From: an uncultured Collinsella sp.
GTDB taxonomy: Bacteria > Actinomycetota > Coriobacteriia > Coriobacteriales > Coriobacteriaceae
DNA length: 14,767 nt
Direction of reading: 5' to 3'
Assembly (NCBI GenBank): GCA_902479095.1
Contig: CABSNL010000049.1
Coordinates: 1 to 14,767 of the forward strand
The notes under the pieces are model-generated. The model was given only the letters and a program-made list of their open reading frames with translations. It was not told the DNA's origin and did no database searches. The translations under genes were made by a program, and so were the position numbers. The stretch's first letter is position 1. Each line of letters starts with the position of its first letter. This document shows, piece after piece, positions 1-5,527 of the stretch.

Positions 1-159
1 CTTATCGCGGCCCGGTCGCCAGGGGCGGGCGGGCGTCGCTTGGGAATGCTTGGTGCGGGCGACCGTGGCCTGCGCCTTACCGCCACGCTTTTGCTGCTGG
101 CCCTGTTTGCCCTGTTGACTGCGCTGGTTGTTCTGAGCGTGCTGAGGCTTTTTTGCCAC
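1..159 (-). CDS. Unrecognised Gln/Lys-rich protein, N-terminal fragment
   Basis: On the minus strand a frame opens with GTG at 159-157, is preceded by a purine-rich ribosome-binding site (GGGAGG, four bases before the start), and stays open for 53 codons to the window edge. The visible N-terminus begins MAKKPQHAQNNQRSQQG, is dominated by Gln, Lys, Arg, Gly and Ala, and ends near PWRPGRDK. It has no hydrophobic stretch and no signal peptide, so this part looks like a flexible, basic, cytosolic tail. I do not recognise the protein and the functional domain is outside the window. The strong Shine-Dalgarno, a TACAAT box upstream and the absence of stops support a real gene; composition bias in GC-rich DNA is the main caution. 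It is divergent from the DUF1275 gene. Confidence 0.6.
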   Translation of the reverse strand, partial: MAKKPQHAQNNQRSQQGKQGQQQKRGGKAQATVARTKHSQATPARPWRPGRDK

Positions 160-190
160 GATCCCTCCCGGTGTTTGTATGCTGCACGTA

Positions 191-231
191 ATTGTAACCA
201 GTCTTTTTGGGACGGGGCTAAAAAGACTGGT
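191..231 (-). promoter_or_regulatory. Candidate promoter with abutting 12-bp inverted repeat
   Basis: A TACAAT box reads on the minus strand at 196-191, about 31 bases upstream of the GTG start at 159. Directly upstream of it, where a -35 element should be, lies a perfect 12-bp inverted repeat (ACCAGTCTTTTT at 197-208 and its complement at 220-231, 11-base spacer). No good -35 hexamer is visible, so an activator or repressor site is a reasonable reading. An RNA hairpin is less likely to matter, because the repeat lies upstream of the predicted start site for the minus-strand gene. This is an inference from position and symmetry. Confidence 0.35.
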
Positions 232-412
232 GGAGTACACGAGCCGGCGGATCGGCGTGTCGATGCGGGTGGTGTTTGTTTCCAGACTGTGTATCCCTGT
301 GTCGAAGGGGTCGTCTCGCGCGCACGCCATGTTGTCAATGGGTTACAGTATGAACGGCGGCTATGTTTCCGCCAACGCACGAGAGGGTCGTCAACAAGGA
401 GGATGCACGACG

Positions 413-1129
413 ATGCAGCGTGCCAAACAGATATCGGAGTCTATTGAGCTGGGCATCATCTTGGCGCTCGCCGGTGGCTTTATGGACGTGTATTCGTACA
501 TTGGGCGCGACCATGTTTTCGCCAACGCGCAGACAGGCAACATCCTGCTCGTGGGCGTGAGCATCTCGGAGGGCAACTGGGCACTTGCGGAGCGCTACTT
601 CTTCCCTGTGGTGTCGTTTGCCGTGGGTATTATGCTTGCCGATCTGGTACACGAGCGGTTTGGCAGCGTGATCCACTGGCGTCAGGTGACGGTGTTCTTT
701 GAAGCCGTCATCTTACTGGGCGTGAGCTTTATCCCGGGCGGCAATTTCAACCTGCTCGCCAACTGCCTCACCTCGTTTGCCTGCGGCATGCAGGTCGAGA
801 GCTTCCGCAAGATCCACGGTCACGGCATCGCTACGACCATGTGCATCGGCAATTTGCGCAACGCGCTGCAAAACGTGGACGATTACATCATCACCCACAG
901 GCGCGGCTTTTTGGAAAACGGCCTGCTGTACTTTGGCGTGATCTTTACCTTTGTGTTTGGCGCCGTGTTGGGCAACTGGTGTATTGAGCGCATGGGCCTG
1001 CACGCCATCGTCGTGGCGAGCTTGCTGCTGTTTGTCGCGTTTGCCATCATGTTCATCGACCGCGAGCGCGACTTGCGCTTACGCTGGAAGGTTGCGGCCG
1101 AGGCTTGGAAAGAGGGCTGCCGAAAGTAA
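413..1129 (+). CDS. DUF1275 / YoaK-family membrane protein
   Basis: This is a 238-residue integral membrane protein. Hydrophobic segments lie at roughly residues 12-30, 62-80, 93-108, 112-127, 170-189 and 197-216. The family signature is clear: GGFMDVYSY (21-29), then FANAQTGN (36-43), and later CGMQ (124-127) with FRKIHGHGIATT (131-142). The length fits the family, which is usually 220-240 residues. The ATG at 413 is chosen because AAGGAGG ends ten bases before it. The frame extends further upstream to 179 but without a ribosome-binding site, and a nearer ATG at 403 is in another frame. The substrate is unknown for most members, so transport is only presumed. The gene is monocistronic, with a terminator 7 bases after the stop. 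Confidence 0.9.
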   Translation: MQRAKQISESIELGIILALAGGFMDVYSYIGRDHVFANAQTGNILLVGVSISEGNWALAERYFFPVVSFAVGIMLADLVHERFGSVIHWRQVTVFFEAVILLGVSFIPGGNFNLLANCLTSFACGMQVESFRKIHGHGIATTMCIGNLRNALQNVDDYIITHRRGFLENGLLYFGVIFTFVFGAVLGNWCIERMGLHAIVVASLLLFVAFAIMFIDRERDLRLRWKVAAEAWKEGCRK

Positions 1130-1135
1130 CCGAAT

Positions 1136-1171
1136 GCGGCAAAGGGGCTGTCCCTTTGCCGCAATATTTTT
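1136..1171 (+). terminator. Intrinsic terminator of the DUF1275 gene
   Basis: A perfect 11-bp stem (GCGGCAAAGGG at 1136-1146, complement at 1152-1162) with a five-base loop is followed by AATATTTTT. It begins seven bases after the DUF1275 stop codon. Confidence 0.88.
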
Positions 1172-1180
1172 CATCATCTG

Positions 1181-1240
1181 TTGAAACGCTTTAACACTTT
1201 TGACGTTCTCACGCGTTTTCTGTTTCAAAAGCGTTAGGAT
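1181..1240 (+). promoter_or_regulatory. Putative fucO promoter/operator region
   Basis: The segment between the upstream terminator and fucO holds an inverted repeat, AACGCTTT at 1185-1192 and AAAGCGTT at 1228-1235. The first arm sits in a near-palindrome, GTTGAAACGCTTTAAC (1180-1195, two mismatched positions), of the size and CG-containing type bound by LacI-family regulators. A TAGGAT box at 1235-1240 could be the -10 element, in which case the second arm overlaps the core promoter and a bound protein would repress. A TTGACG at 1200-1205 is present but badly spaced for that -10. The promoter assignment is tentative. Confidence 0.4.
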
Positions 1241-1294
1241 GGGACTCATAGCGTGGGGCGTAATGGATGCCCCGCACACGATGGGAGGCTATCA

Positions 1295-2461
1295 ATGGCT
1301 AATCGTTTCGTTCTCAATACCATCTCTTATCATGGTTCCGGCGCCATCAAGGAGATCCCCGGCGAGCTCCAGCGTCGCGGCTACAAGAAGATCTTCGTCT
1401 GCTCCGACCCCGACCTGGTCAAGTTCGGCGTTACCGCTAAGGTGACCGACGAGCTCGACGCTGCCGGCATCGCTTGGAGCCTCTACTCCGAGATCAAGCC
1501 CAACCCCACTATCCAGAACGTCAAGGACGGCGTCGAGGCCTTCAAGGCCGCCGAGGCTGACGCTATCGTGACCATCGGTGGCGGCTCCTCCATGGACACC
1601 GCTAAGGCCATCGGCATTATTATCAACAACCCCGAGTTTGCCGATGTCCGCAGCCTCGAGGGCGTTGCCCCCACTAAGAACCACGCCGTGTTCACCATCG
1701 CCGTGCCGACGACCGCCGGTACCGCCGCTGAGGTGACCATCAACTACGTCATCACCGACCCCGAGAAGGTCCGCAAGTTCGTGTGCGTCGACACCAACGA
1801 CGCCCCCGAGGTCGCCGTCGTCGACCCCGACATGATGGCTTCCATGCCCGCCGGCCTGACCGCTTCCACTGGCATGGACGCTCTGACCCACGCCATCGAG
1901 GGCTACACCACCAAGGGCGCTTGGGAGCTCTCCGACATGTTCCACTTTGAGGCTATCAAGCTGATCAGCGAGAACCTGCGCGACTCCGTCGCCGAGGCCA
2001 AGTCCGGCAAGCCCGGCTCCGGCCGCGAGGGCATGGCTCTTGGCCAGTATGTCGCTGGCATGGGCTTCTCCAACGTTGGCCTGGGCATCGACCACGCCAT
2101 GGCTCACACCCTGTCCGCTCACTACGACACCCCGCACGGCGTCGCCTGCGCCATGCTGCTGCCGATCGCCATGGAGTTCAACAAGCCGGTTTGCGCCGAG
2201 CGCCTGGCCAAGGTTGCCGTCGCCATGGGCGTTGACACCACGGGCATGAGCACCGACGAGGCCGCCGATGCTGCCATCGCCGCCGTCAAGCAGCTTTCCG
2301 CCGACGTGAACATCCCGCACGTCTGCGAGGCCATGAAGGCTGACGAGATCGAGGTCCTGGCCAAGGACGCCATGGCCGACGCCTGCTTCCCGGGCAACCC
2401 GCGCGAGGCGACGCTCGACGACGTCATCGAGCTCTTCAAGAAGATCTGCCCGGCTGCCTAG
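1295..2461 (+). CDS. fucO: Lactaldehyde reductase (iron-dependent alcohol dehydrogenase, FucO type)
   Basis: This 388-residue group III alcohol dehydrogenase closely resembles E. coli FucO as I recall it. Shared stretches include NNPEFADVRSLEG (111-123), IPTTAGTAAEVTINYVITD-like residues 136-155 and MALGQYVAGMGFSNVG (247-262). FucO reduces L-lactaldehyde to (S)-1,2-propanediol with NADH in anaerobic fucose and rhamnose breakdown, in the cytosol. The nucleotide-binding GGGS lies at 95-98. The predicted Fe2+ ligands are Asp195, His199, His267 and His281, with His271 beside them. The start at 1295 follows GGGAGG by six bases; the frame extends to 1253 without a ribosome-binding site. Every lysine codon I read is AAG, which suggests high expression. 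No fucose or rhamnose genes are adjacent, so the physiological substrate is inferred from similarity and could be another short-chain aldehyde. Confidence 0.9.
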   Translation: MANRFVLNTISYHGSGAIKEIPGELQRRGYKKIFVCSDPDLVKFGVTAKVTDELDAAGIAWSLYSEIKPNPTIQNVKDGVEAFKAAEADAIVTIGGGSSMDTAKAIGIIINNPEFADVRSLEGVAPTKNHAVFTIAVPTTAGTAAEVTINYVITDPEKVRKFVCVDTNDAPEVAVVDPDMMASMPAGLTASTGMDALTHAIEGYTTKGAWELSDMFHFEAIKLISENLRDSVAEAKSGKPGSGREGMALGQYVAGMGFSNVGLGIDHAMAHTLSAHYDTPHGVACAMLLPIAMEFNKPVCAERLAKVAVAMGVDTTGMSTDEAADAAIAAVKQLSADVNIPHVCEAMKADEIEVLAKDAMADACFPGNPREATLDDVIELFKKICPAA

Positions 2462-2514
2462 CCTCGTTTGGTGTTCTTTCGCCTGTAGGCGTATGGTCTT
2501 TTGACTTGCCGCTG

Positions 2515-2546
2515 GCCCCGCCGCGCTACGCGCGGCGGGGCTTTTT
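2515..2546 (+). terminator. Intrinsic terminator of fucO
   Basis: An 11-bp GC-only stem (5' arm 2515-2525, 3' arm 2531-2541) with loop CTACG is followed by five T residues. It lies 53 bases after the fucO stop. Confidence 0.92.
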
Positions 2547-2622
2547 GTGCCTCGTCGATGCCCCGAGATGGGCAAAACCAAGGCATGCTGCCCGCTGCGG
2601 ATAGGTGGTGCACTTCCCAGCG

Positions 2623-2661
2623 TGCATTTTTGGGAGTATTCAGCAAGCTCTTAAAAATGCA
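2623..2661. repeat. 14-bp stem-loop inside the intergenic block
   Basis: TGCATTTTT (2623-2631) pairs perfectly with AAAAATGCA (2653-2661). The stem continues inward through two G-T pairs and three more matches, leaving the 11-base loop TATTCAGCAAG. The A/T-rich base of the stem and missing T-tract argue against a terminator. Confidence 0.55.
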
Positions 2662-2697
2662 TAACGTTGTGAATGGGCCGTAGTGGCCCGCGGGCGC

Positions 2698-2731
2698 CCA
2701 TCGACAGCCCCTGTGGGCGGGCTATTGATGG
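2698..2731. repeat. 13-bp imperfect stem-loop
   Basis: CCATCGACAGCCC (2698-2710) pairs with GGGCTATTGATGG (2719-2731), with one G-T pair and one mismatch, around an 8-base loop. A smaller GGGCC/GGCCC hairpin (2675-2689) sits just before it. There is no T-tract. Confidence 0.5.
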
Positions 2732-2900
2732 ACGGAGATGGCTGTCGCCGCGTTTTTGGTTTGCGACGGTCTACAACACTGCTGTAACCGCGTCGTTTTA
2801 TCGTTTGTGATGGGGTCGTTGGGACCCACGGTGCTGAATACTCCGTTTTTTGCACGGTCCAAGGTGGGGTACCCTGAGACGAAGTAAAAAGATGTCTCAT

Positions 2901-2940
2901 ATTTATGCAGATACCGATAGGATTTATGCAAGATTCGGGT
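2901..2940. repeat. Direct repeat ATTTATGCA, 31-base period
   Basis: ATTTATGCA occurs at 2901-2909 and again at 2932-2940. The 31-base period is close to three helical turns, so both copies would lie on the same face of the helix. This could be a paired protein-binding site upstream of the peptidase gene; that role is inferred. Confidence 0.4.
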
Positions 2941-3023
2941 TGTAAACCGTGCGCGTGCACAAAACCGGTGCGGGGACGTCGGGAGGCGGCTCGGCTCCTA
3001 GGGCATTGACCGTGCAGAACGGT

Positions 3024-3029
3024 TAAAAT
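3024..3029 (+). promoter_or_regulatory. Possible -10 box of the peptidase gene
   Basis: TAAAAT lies 36 bases before the peptidase ATG. TTGACC at 3006-3011 would be the obvious -35 but the spacer is only 12 bases, so either the promoter uses another -35 or this is chance. Confidence 0.3.
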
Positions 3030-3065
3030 CGGGACTCGGTCTTAGTTTTACTTGGAAGGATGCAT

Positions 3066-4109
3066 ATGGCTTCTAATGTTGATGCTTCTCTAGAGGGGAC
3101 GCTCTCCTATATCGCGGGACAGCTTAAGACGCTGACTTCTATCGCCTCGCCTACGGGCTATACCCGTGCGGCGACTGATTATCTAATGGAAACGTTGCGC
3201 GATATGGGCTTTGGCCCCGAGCGTTCTAACAAGGGCAATGTGCTCGTTGAGCTTGGTGGTGAGGGCGAGCCGCTCGTGTTGGCGAGCCATGTCGATACCC
3301 TGGGCGCCATGGTACGCTCCATTAAGGACAATGGCCGTCTGCGTCCCACGACGCTCGGCGGGCATCAGTGGTCTACGGCCGATGGCGAGAACTGCACCGT
3401 CTACACGCGTGACGGCAATGTGTACACGGGTGTGGTTCTTAACACCGAGCCTTCGGCGCACGTGGCCGACGAGCCGGTCAAGACCATCGAGAAGAACATG
3501 GAAATCCTGCTCGATGAGAATGTCGACAGCAAGGACGATGTGCTTGAGCTGGGCATTCAGACCGGCGACATCATCGCTATGGATCCGCGAACCACGGTGA
3601 CGGAGAGCGGCTACATCAAGAGCCGCTTCCTGGATGACAAGCTGTCGGCGTCGATTCTGCTGGGTCTTGCCCGCGCTGTTGCTGATGGCGAGGTGTCGCT
3701 TTCGCGCAAGGTGTCGCTGCTCTTTACCGTGTACGAGGAGGTCGGCCACGGCGGTGCTTTCGTGCCGGCCGACACGCGCGAGATGATCAGCGTTGACATG
3801 GGCTGCGTGTGCGACGACCTGGGCTGCACCGAGCGCATGGTGTCGATTTGCGCCAAGGATTCGGGTGGCCCCTACAACTACGATCTGGTGACCACGCTGT
3901 CCAATATCGCGCGCGAGCTTGAGCTCGATTATGCCATCGACGTGTACCCGCATTACGGCTCGGACGTCGAGGCCACGCTCTCTGCCGGCTACGACATCCG
4001 TCACGGCCTGATCGGCCCCGGCGTGTACGCGAGCCACAACTACGAGCGCAGCCACATGGACGGCGTGCGCAACACTTACGAGCTGGTTCGCGCCTACGTT
4101 CAGCGCTAA
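3066..4109 (+). CDS. M42-family metallopeptidase (glutamyl aminopeptidase-like)
   Basis: This 347-residue cytosolic protein has the layout of M42 dinuclear metal aminopeptidases, which trim N-terminal residues from peptides as large oligomers. Visible catalytic elements are HVDT (75-78, metal ligand His75 and Asp77), RFLDDKLS (187-194, bridging Asp190 or Asp191), YEEVGHGG (223-230, general base Glu224 and ligand Glu225), SVDMG (242-246, ligand Asp244) and a C-terminal SHNYERSH (323-330) supplying the last His. Length matches the family (340-360). Two in-frame ATGs occur at 3060 and 3066; the second is preferred because the GGAAGG site runs directly into the first. Substrate preference cannot be read from sequence. 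The gene stands alone, between the structured block and a large palindrome. Confidence 0.88.
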   Translation: MASNVDASLEGTLSYIAGQLKTLTSIASPTGYTRAATDYLMETLRDMGFGPERSNKGNVLVELGGEGEPLVLASHVDTLGAMVRSIKDNGRLRPTTLGGHQWSTADGENCTVYTRDGNVYTGVVLNTEPSAHVADEPVKTIEKNMEILLDENVDSKDDVLELGIQTGDIIAMDPRTTVTESGYIKSRFLDDKLSASILLGLARAVADGEVSLSRKVSLLFTVYEEVGHGGAFVPADTREMISVDMGCVCDDLGCTERMVSICAKDSGGPYNYDLVTTLSNIARELELDYAIDVYPHYGSDVEATLSAGYDIRHGLIGPGVYASHNYERSHMDGVRNTYELVRAYVQR

Positions 4110-4117
4110 CGATGCAG

Positions 4118-4160
4118 CGGCCTCGGCTGATACGGCAGTACCGACCGAGGCCGTCCTCTC
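4118..4160 (+). terminator. Probable terminator after the peptidase gene
   Basis: CGGCCTCGG (4118-4126) and CCGAGGCCG (4145-4153) form a 9-bp stem around an 18-base loop that can fold further (CTG/CAG). The tail TCCTCTC is only moderately T-rich, so termination may be inefficient or assisted by the palindrome just downstream. Confidence 0.45.
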
Positions 4161-4231
4161 TAAGTTGCGGTGAAATAGGGACTGTTTGGCGGTTTTAAAC
4201 GCTTAAACAGTCCCTATTTCACCGCAACTTA
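4161..4231. repeat. Perfect 27-bp inverted repeat between convergent genes
   Basis: The 5' arm (4161-4187, starting TAAGTTGCGG and ending GGGACTGTTT) is exactly complementary to the 3' arm (4205-4231). The 17-base spacer holds a further GCG/CGC pairing. The stem is far longer than a normal terminator and lacks a T-tract on either side, yet it sits where convergent transcripts from the peptidase gene and mnmA would meet. It begins and ends in TA, which would fit a tiny MITE-like palindrome with a TA target site, but 71 bases is very short for that. Confidence 0.85.
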
Positions 4232-4245
4232 TGAAGGGGATGGGA

Positions 4246-5346
4246 CTACTTGATGGCGGCAGTCACGGTACCGCCGCCGAGGACGATGTCGCCGCGGTAG
4301 ACCACAACGGCCTGTCCGGGGGCGATGGCTCGTTGTGGCTCGTCAAAAGTTAGCAGCATTTGCCCGTCTTCGTCACGCGTAAGGGTCGCTGCCTGGTCTT
4401 TCTGACGGTAGCGGTACTTGGCGCCTACGCGAATGCCGCCGGCATCGAGCTCGGCCTCCATGCGTGCGTCCGGCGCGCTCCAGATCCACTCATCGGCCGT
4501 GAGGGCAGCTGCGGTCAGGTCCTCGGCCTCGCCCAGATGCACGGTGTTGTTGGCGGCGTCGACGCCCGTCACATACACGGGGTGCGCCATCGCGACGCCC
4601 AGACCCTTGCGCTGGCCGATGGTGTAGCGCAGCGCGCCGTTGTGGCGCCCGACCACGCTGCCATCGCGCCACACAATGTCGCCCGGCGCAGCGGGATGTC
4701 CGCAGCGGCGCTCGATATAGCCTGCGTAGTCACCGTCTGGAATAAAGCAGATATCCTCGCTTTCGGCCTTCTGGGCGTTGGTAAAGCCCTGCTCGGCGGC
4801 TATGCGGCGCACGTCGCGCTCTTTGTCCAGCCCAGCCAGCGGAAAGATCGTGCGTGACAGCCGCTCCTGCGTGAGCGAATACAAAAAGTAGCTCTGGTCC
4901 TTTTTGGAGTCCTCGCCGCGATGCAGCTGCCAGGTGCCGTCGGGCGCTTGGCTCGTTTTGGCATAGTGGCCCGTGGCGATGTAGTCGCAGCCCATATCCA
5001 GCGCCGCATCCAGCAACGCGCCAAACTTTATGTAGCGGTTGCAGATGATGCACGGGTTGGGCGTCAGCCCTTCCTGGTAGGCGGTCACGAAGCGCTCGAT
5101 CACGTTGCGGTCGAAGGTCTGCTGCAGGTCGAGCACATGGTGGGGTATCCCCAGGCGCTCGGCGACGGCCTTTGCATCGGCGATGTCGCGGTCGACCTTG
5201 CTCATGCCCGTGACGGGATCGGGCGCGGGGCAGGTGAGGCGCATGGTGGCACCGACACATTCGTAACCCTGACTTTTGAGCAGATACGCGGTCACGCTGG
5301 AATCGACGCCGCCGCTCATGGCGACGAGCACGCGCTTGTTGTGCAT
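4246..5346 (-). CDS. mnmA: tRNA-specific 2-thiouridylase MnmA
   Basis: This 366-residue cytosolic enzyme activates U34 of the Lys, Glu and Gln tRNAs with ATP and replaces O2 with sulfur delivered as a persulfide. The PP-loop SGGVDSS is at 11-17. The catalytic cysteines are Cys99 in TPNPC (95-99) and Cys200 in SEDICFIPDGDY (196-207), matching the Cys pair of E. coli MnmA. YTIGQRKGLG (241-250) marks the central domain, and the C-terminal beta-barrel ends at GGGTVTAAIK. The length is normal. AAGGAG precedes the ATG at 5346; its GGAG can pair with CTCC just before the start (three-base loop), a small hairpin that could weaken initiation. The gene is downstream of cysK on the same strand but a terminator separates them. 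Confidence 0.96.
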   Translation of the reverse strand: MHNKRVLVAMSGGVDSSVTAYLLKSQGYECVGATMRLTCPAPDPVTGMSKVDRDIADAKAVAERLGIPHHVLDLQQTFDRNVIERFVTAYQEGLTPNPCIICNRYIKFGALLDAALDMGCDYIATGHYAKTSQAPDGTWQLHRGEDSKKDQSYFLYSLTQERLSRTIFPLAGLDKERDVRRIAAEQGFTNAQKAESEDICFIPDGDYAGYIERRCGHPAAPGDIVWRDGSVVGRHNGALRYTIGQRKGLGVAMAHPVYVTGVDAANNTVHLGEAEDLTAAALTADEWIWSAPDARMEAELDAGGIRVGAKYRYRQKDQAATLTRDEDGQMLLTFDEPQRAIAPGQAVVVYRGDIVLGGGTVTAAIK

Positions 5347-5375
5347 GGGGAGGTTCTCCTTGGTGGCATGTGGCC

Positions 5376-5414
5376 AAAAAAGAAAAGCGGCGCGGGAGGC
5401 TGGTTCCGCGCCGC
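5376..5414 (-). terminator. Intrinsic terminator between cysK and mnmA
   Basis: Read on the minus strand, GCGGCGCGG (5414-5406) and CCGCGCCGC (5395-5387) form a perfect 9-bp stem with a ten-base loop, followed by TTTTCTTTTTT (5386-5376). It is the only good terminator downstream of cysK. Its T-tract ends 29 bases before the mnmA start codon, so it must either end cysK transcripts or act as an attenuator in the mnmA leader. Confidence 0.85.
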
Positions 5415-5418
5415 AGAC

Positions 5419-5427
5419 ATTGTAGCA
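5419..5427 (-). promoter_or_regulatory. Possible extended -10 promoter for mnmA
   Basis: TGCTACAAT on the minus strand (5427-5419) fits an extended -10 element. No good -35 is present 17 bases upstream. A start site about seven bases downstream would fall in the 5' arm of the terminator hairpin, which is why confidence is low. Confidence 0.3.
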
Positions 5428-5527
5428 AGTTCGGACGTCTCGTGGGATACCCTAACGAGATGGGCTCAGGCAGCCAGAAGAGAGGGGAGGCCGGCGTGCC
5501 TTGGGCCTATCGACAAGCGACGGGCCC

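Larger units (their letters stand above)
2622..2855. repeat. Inverted 24-base motif pair sharing GGAGTATTCAGCA
   Basis: GTGCA, six bases, then GGAGTATTCAGCA reads forward at 2622-2645, and the same arrangement reads on the opposite strand at 2855-2832. The 13-base part and the GTGCA part are identical; the six bases between are TTTTTG in one copy and AAAAAC in the other. The two copies face inward and bracket 186 bases containing three hairpins, like the ends of a small element. No flanking target duplication is visible, so mobility is unproven. Confidence 0.55.
2547..3059. other. Gene-free, hairpin-rich intergenic block
   Basis: No convincing gene is present in about 500 bases. Frames on the minus strand run up to about 106 codons (2960-2640) but have no ribosome-binding site and no recognisable protein character. 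The block instead carries several inverted repeats: 2623-2636 with 2648-2661, 2675-2679 with 2685-2689, 2698-2710 with 2719-2731, a 15-base near-palindrome at 2772-2786, and TGAGAC/GTCTCA at 2875-2880 and 2894-2899. A 13-base motif occurs twice in opposite orientation (2633-2645 and 2832-2844). A 9-base direct repeat occurs at 2901-2909 and 2932-2940. It may be a repeated extragenic element, a small RNA locus or a regulatory leader; the sequence alone does not decide. Confidence 0.5.

Noticed and set aside
179..412. N-terminal extension of the DUF1275 frame
   Set aside because: Adds 78 residues unlike the family and has no ribosome-binding site, whereas 413 has AAGGAGG at good spacing.
1181..1197. 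CcpA cre site before fucO
   Set aside because: The cre consensus does not align: the central CG is out of register with the flanking TG and CA.
1292..2581. 429-codon minus-strand frame
   Set aside because: It is the antisense shadow of fucO, with a repetitive Gly/Val/Asp/His composition produced by the fucO codon bias.
2640..2960. 106-codon minus-strand frame in the gene-free block
   Set aside because: No Shine-Dalgarno, no recognisable domain, and it runs through hairpins and inverted repeats that explain the sequence better.
3006..3029. TTGACC/TAAAAT as a full sigma-70 promoter
   Set aside because: The spacer is only 12 bases, too short for a standard promoter; only the -10 is kept as a weak candidate.
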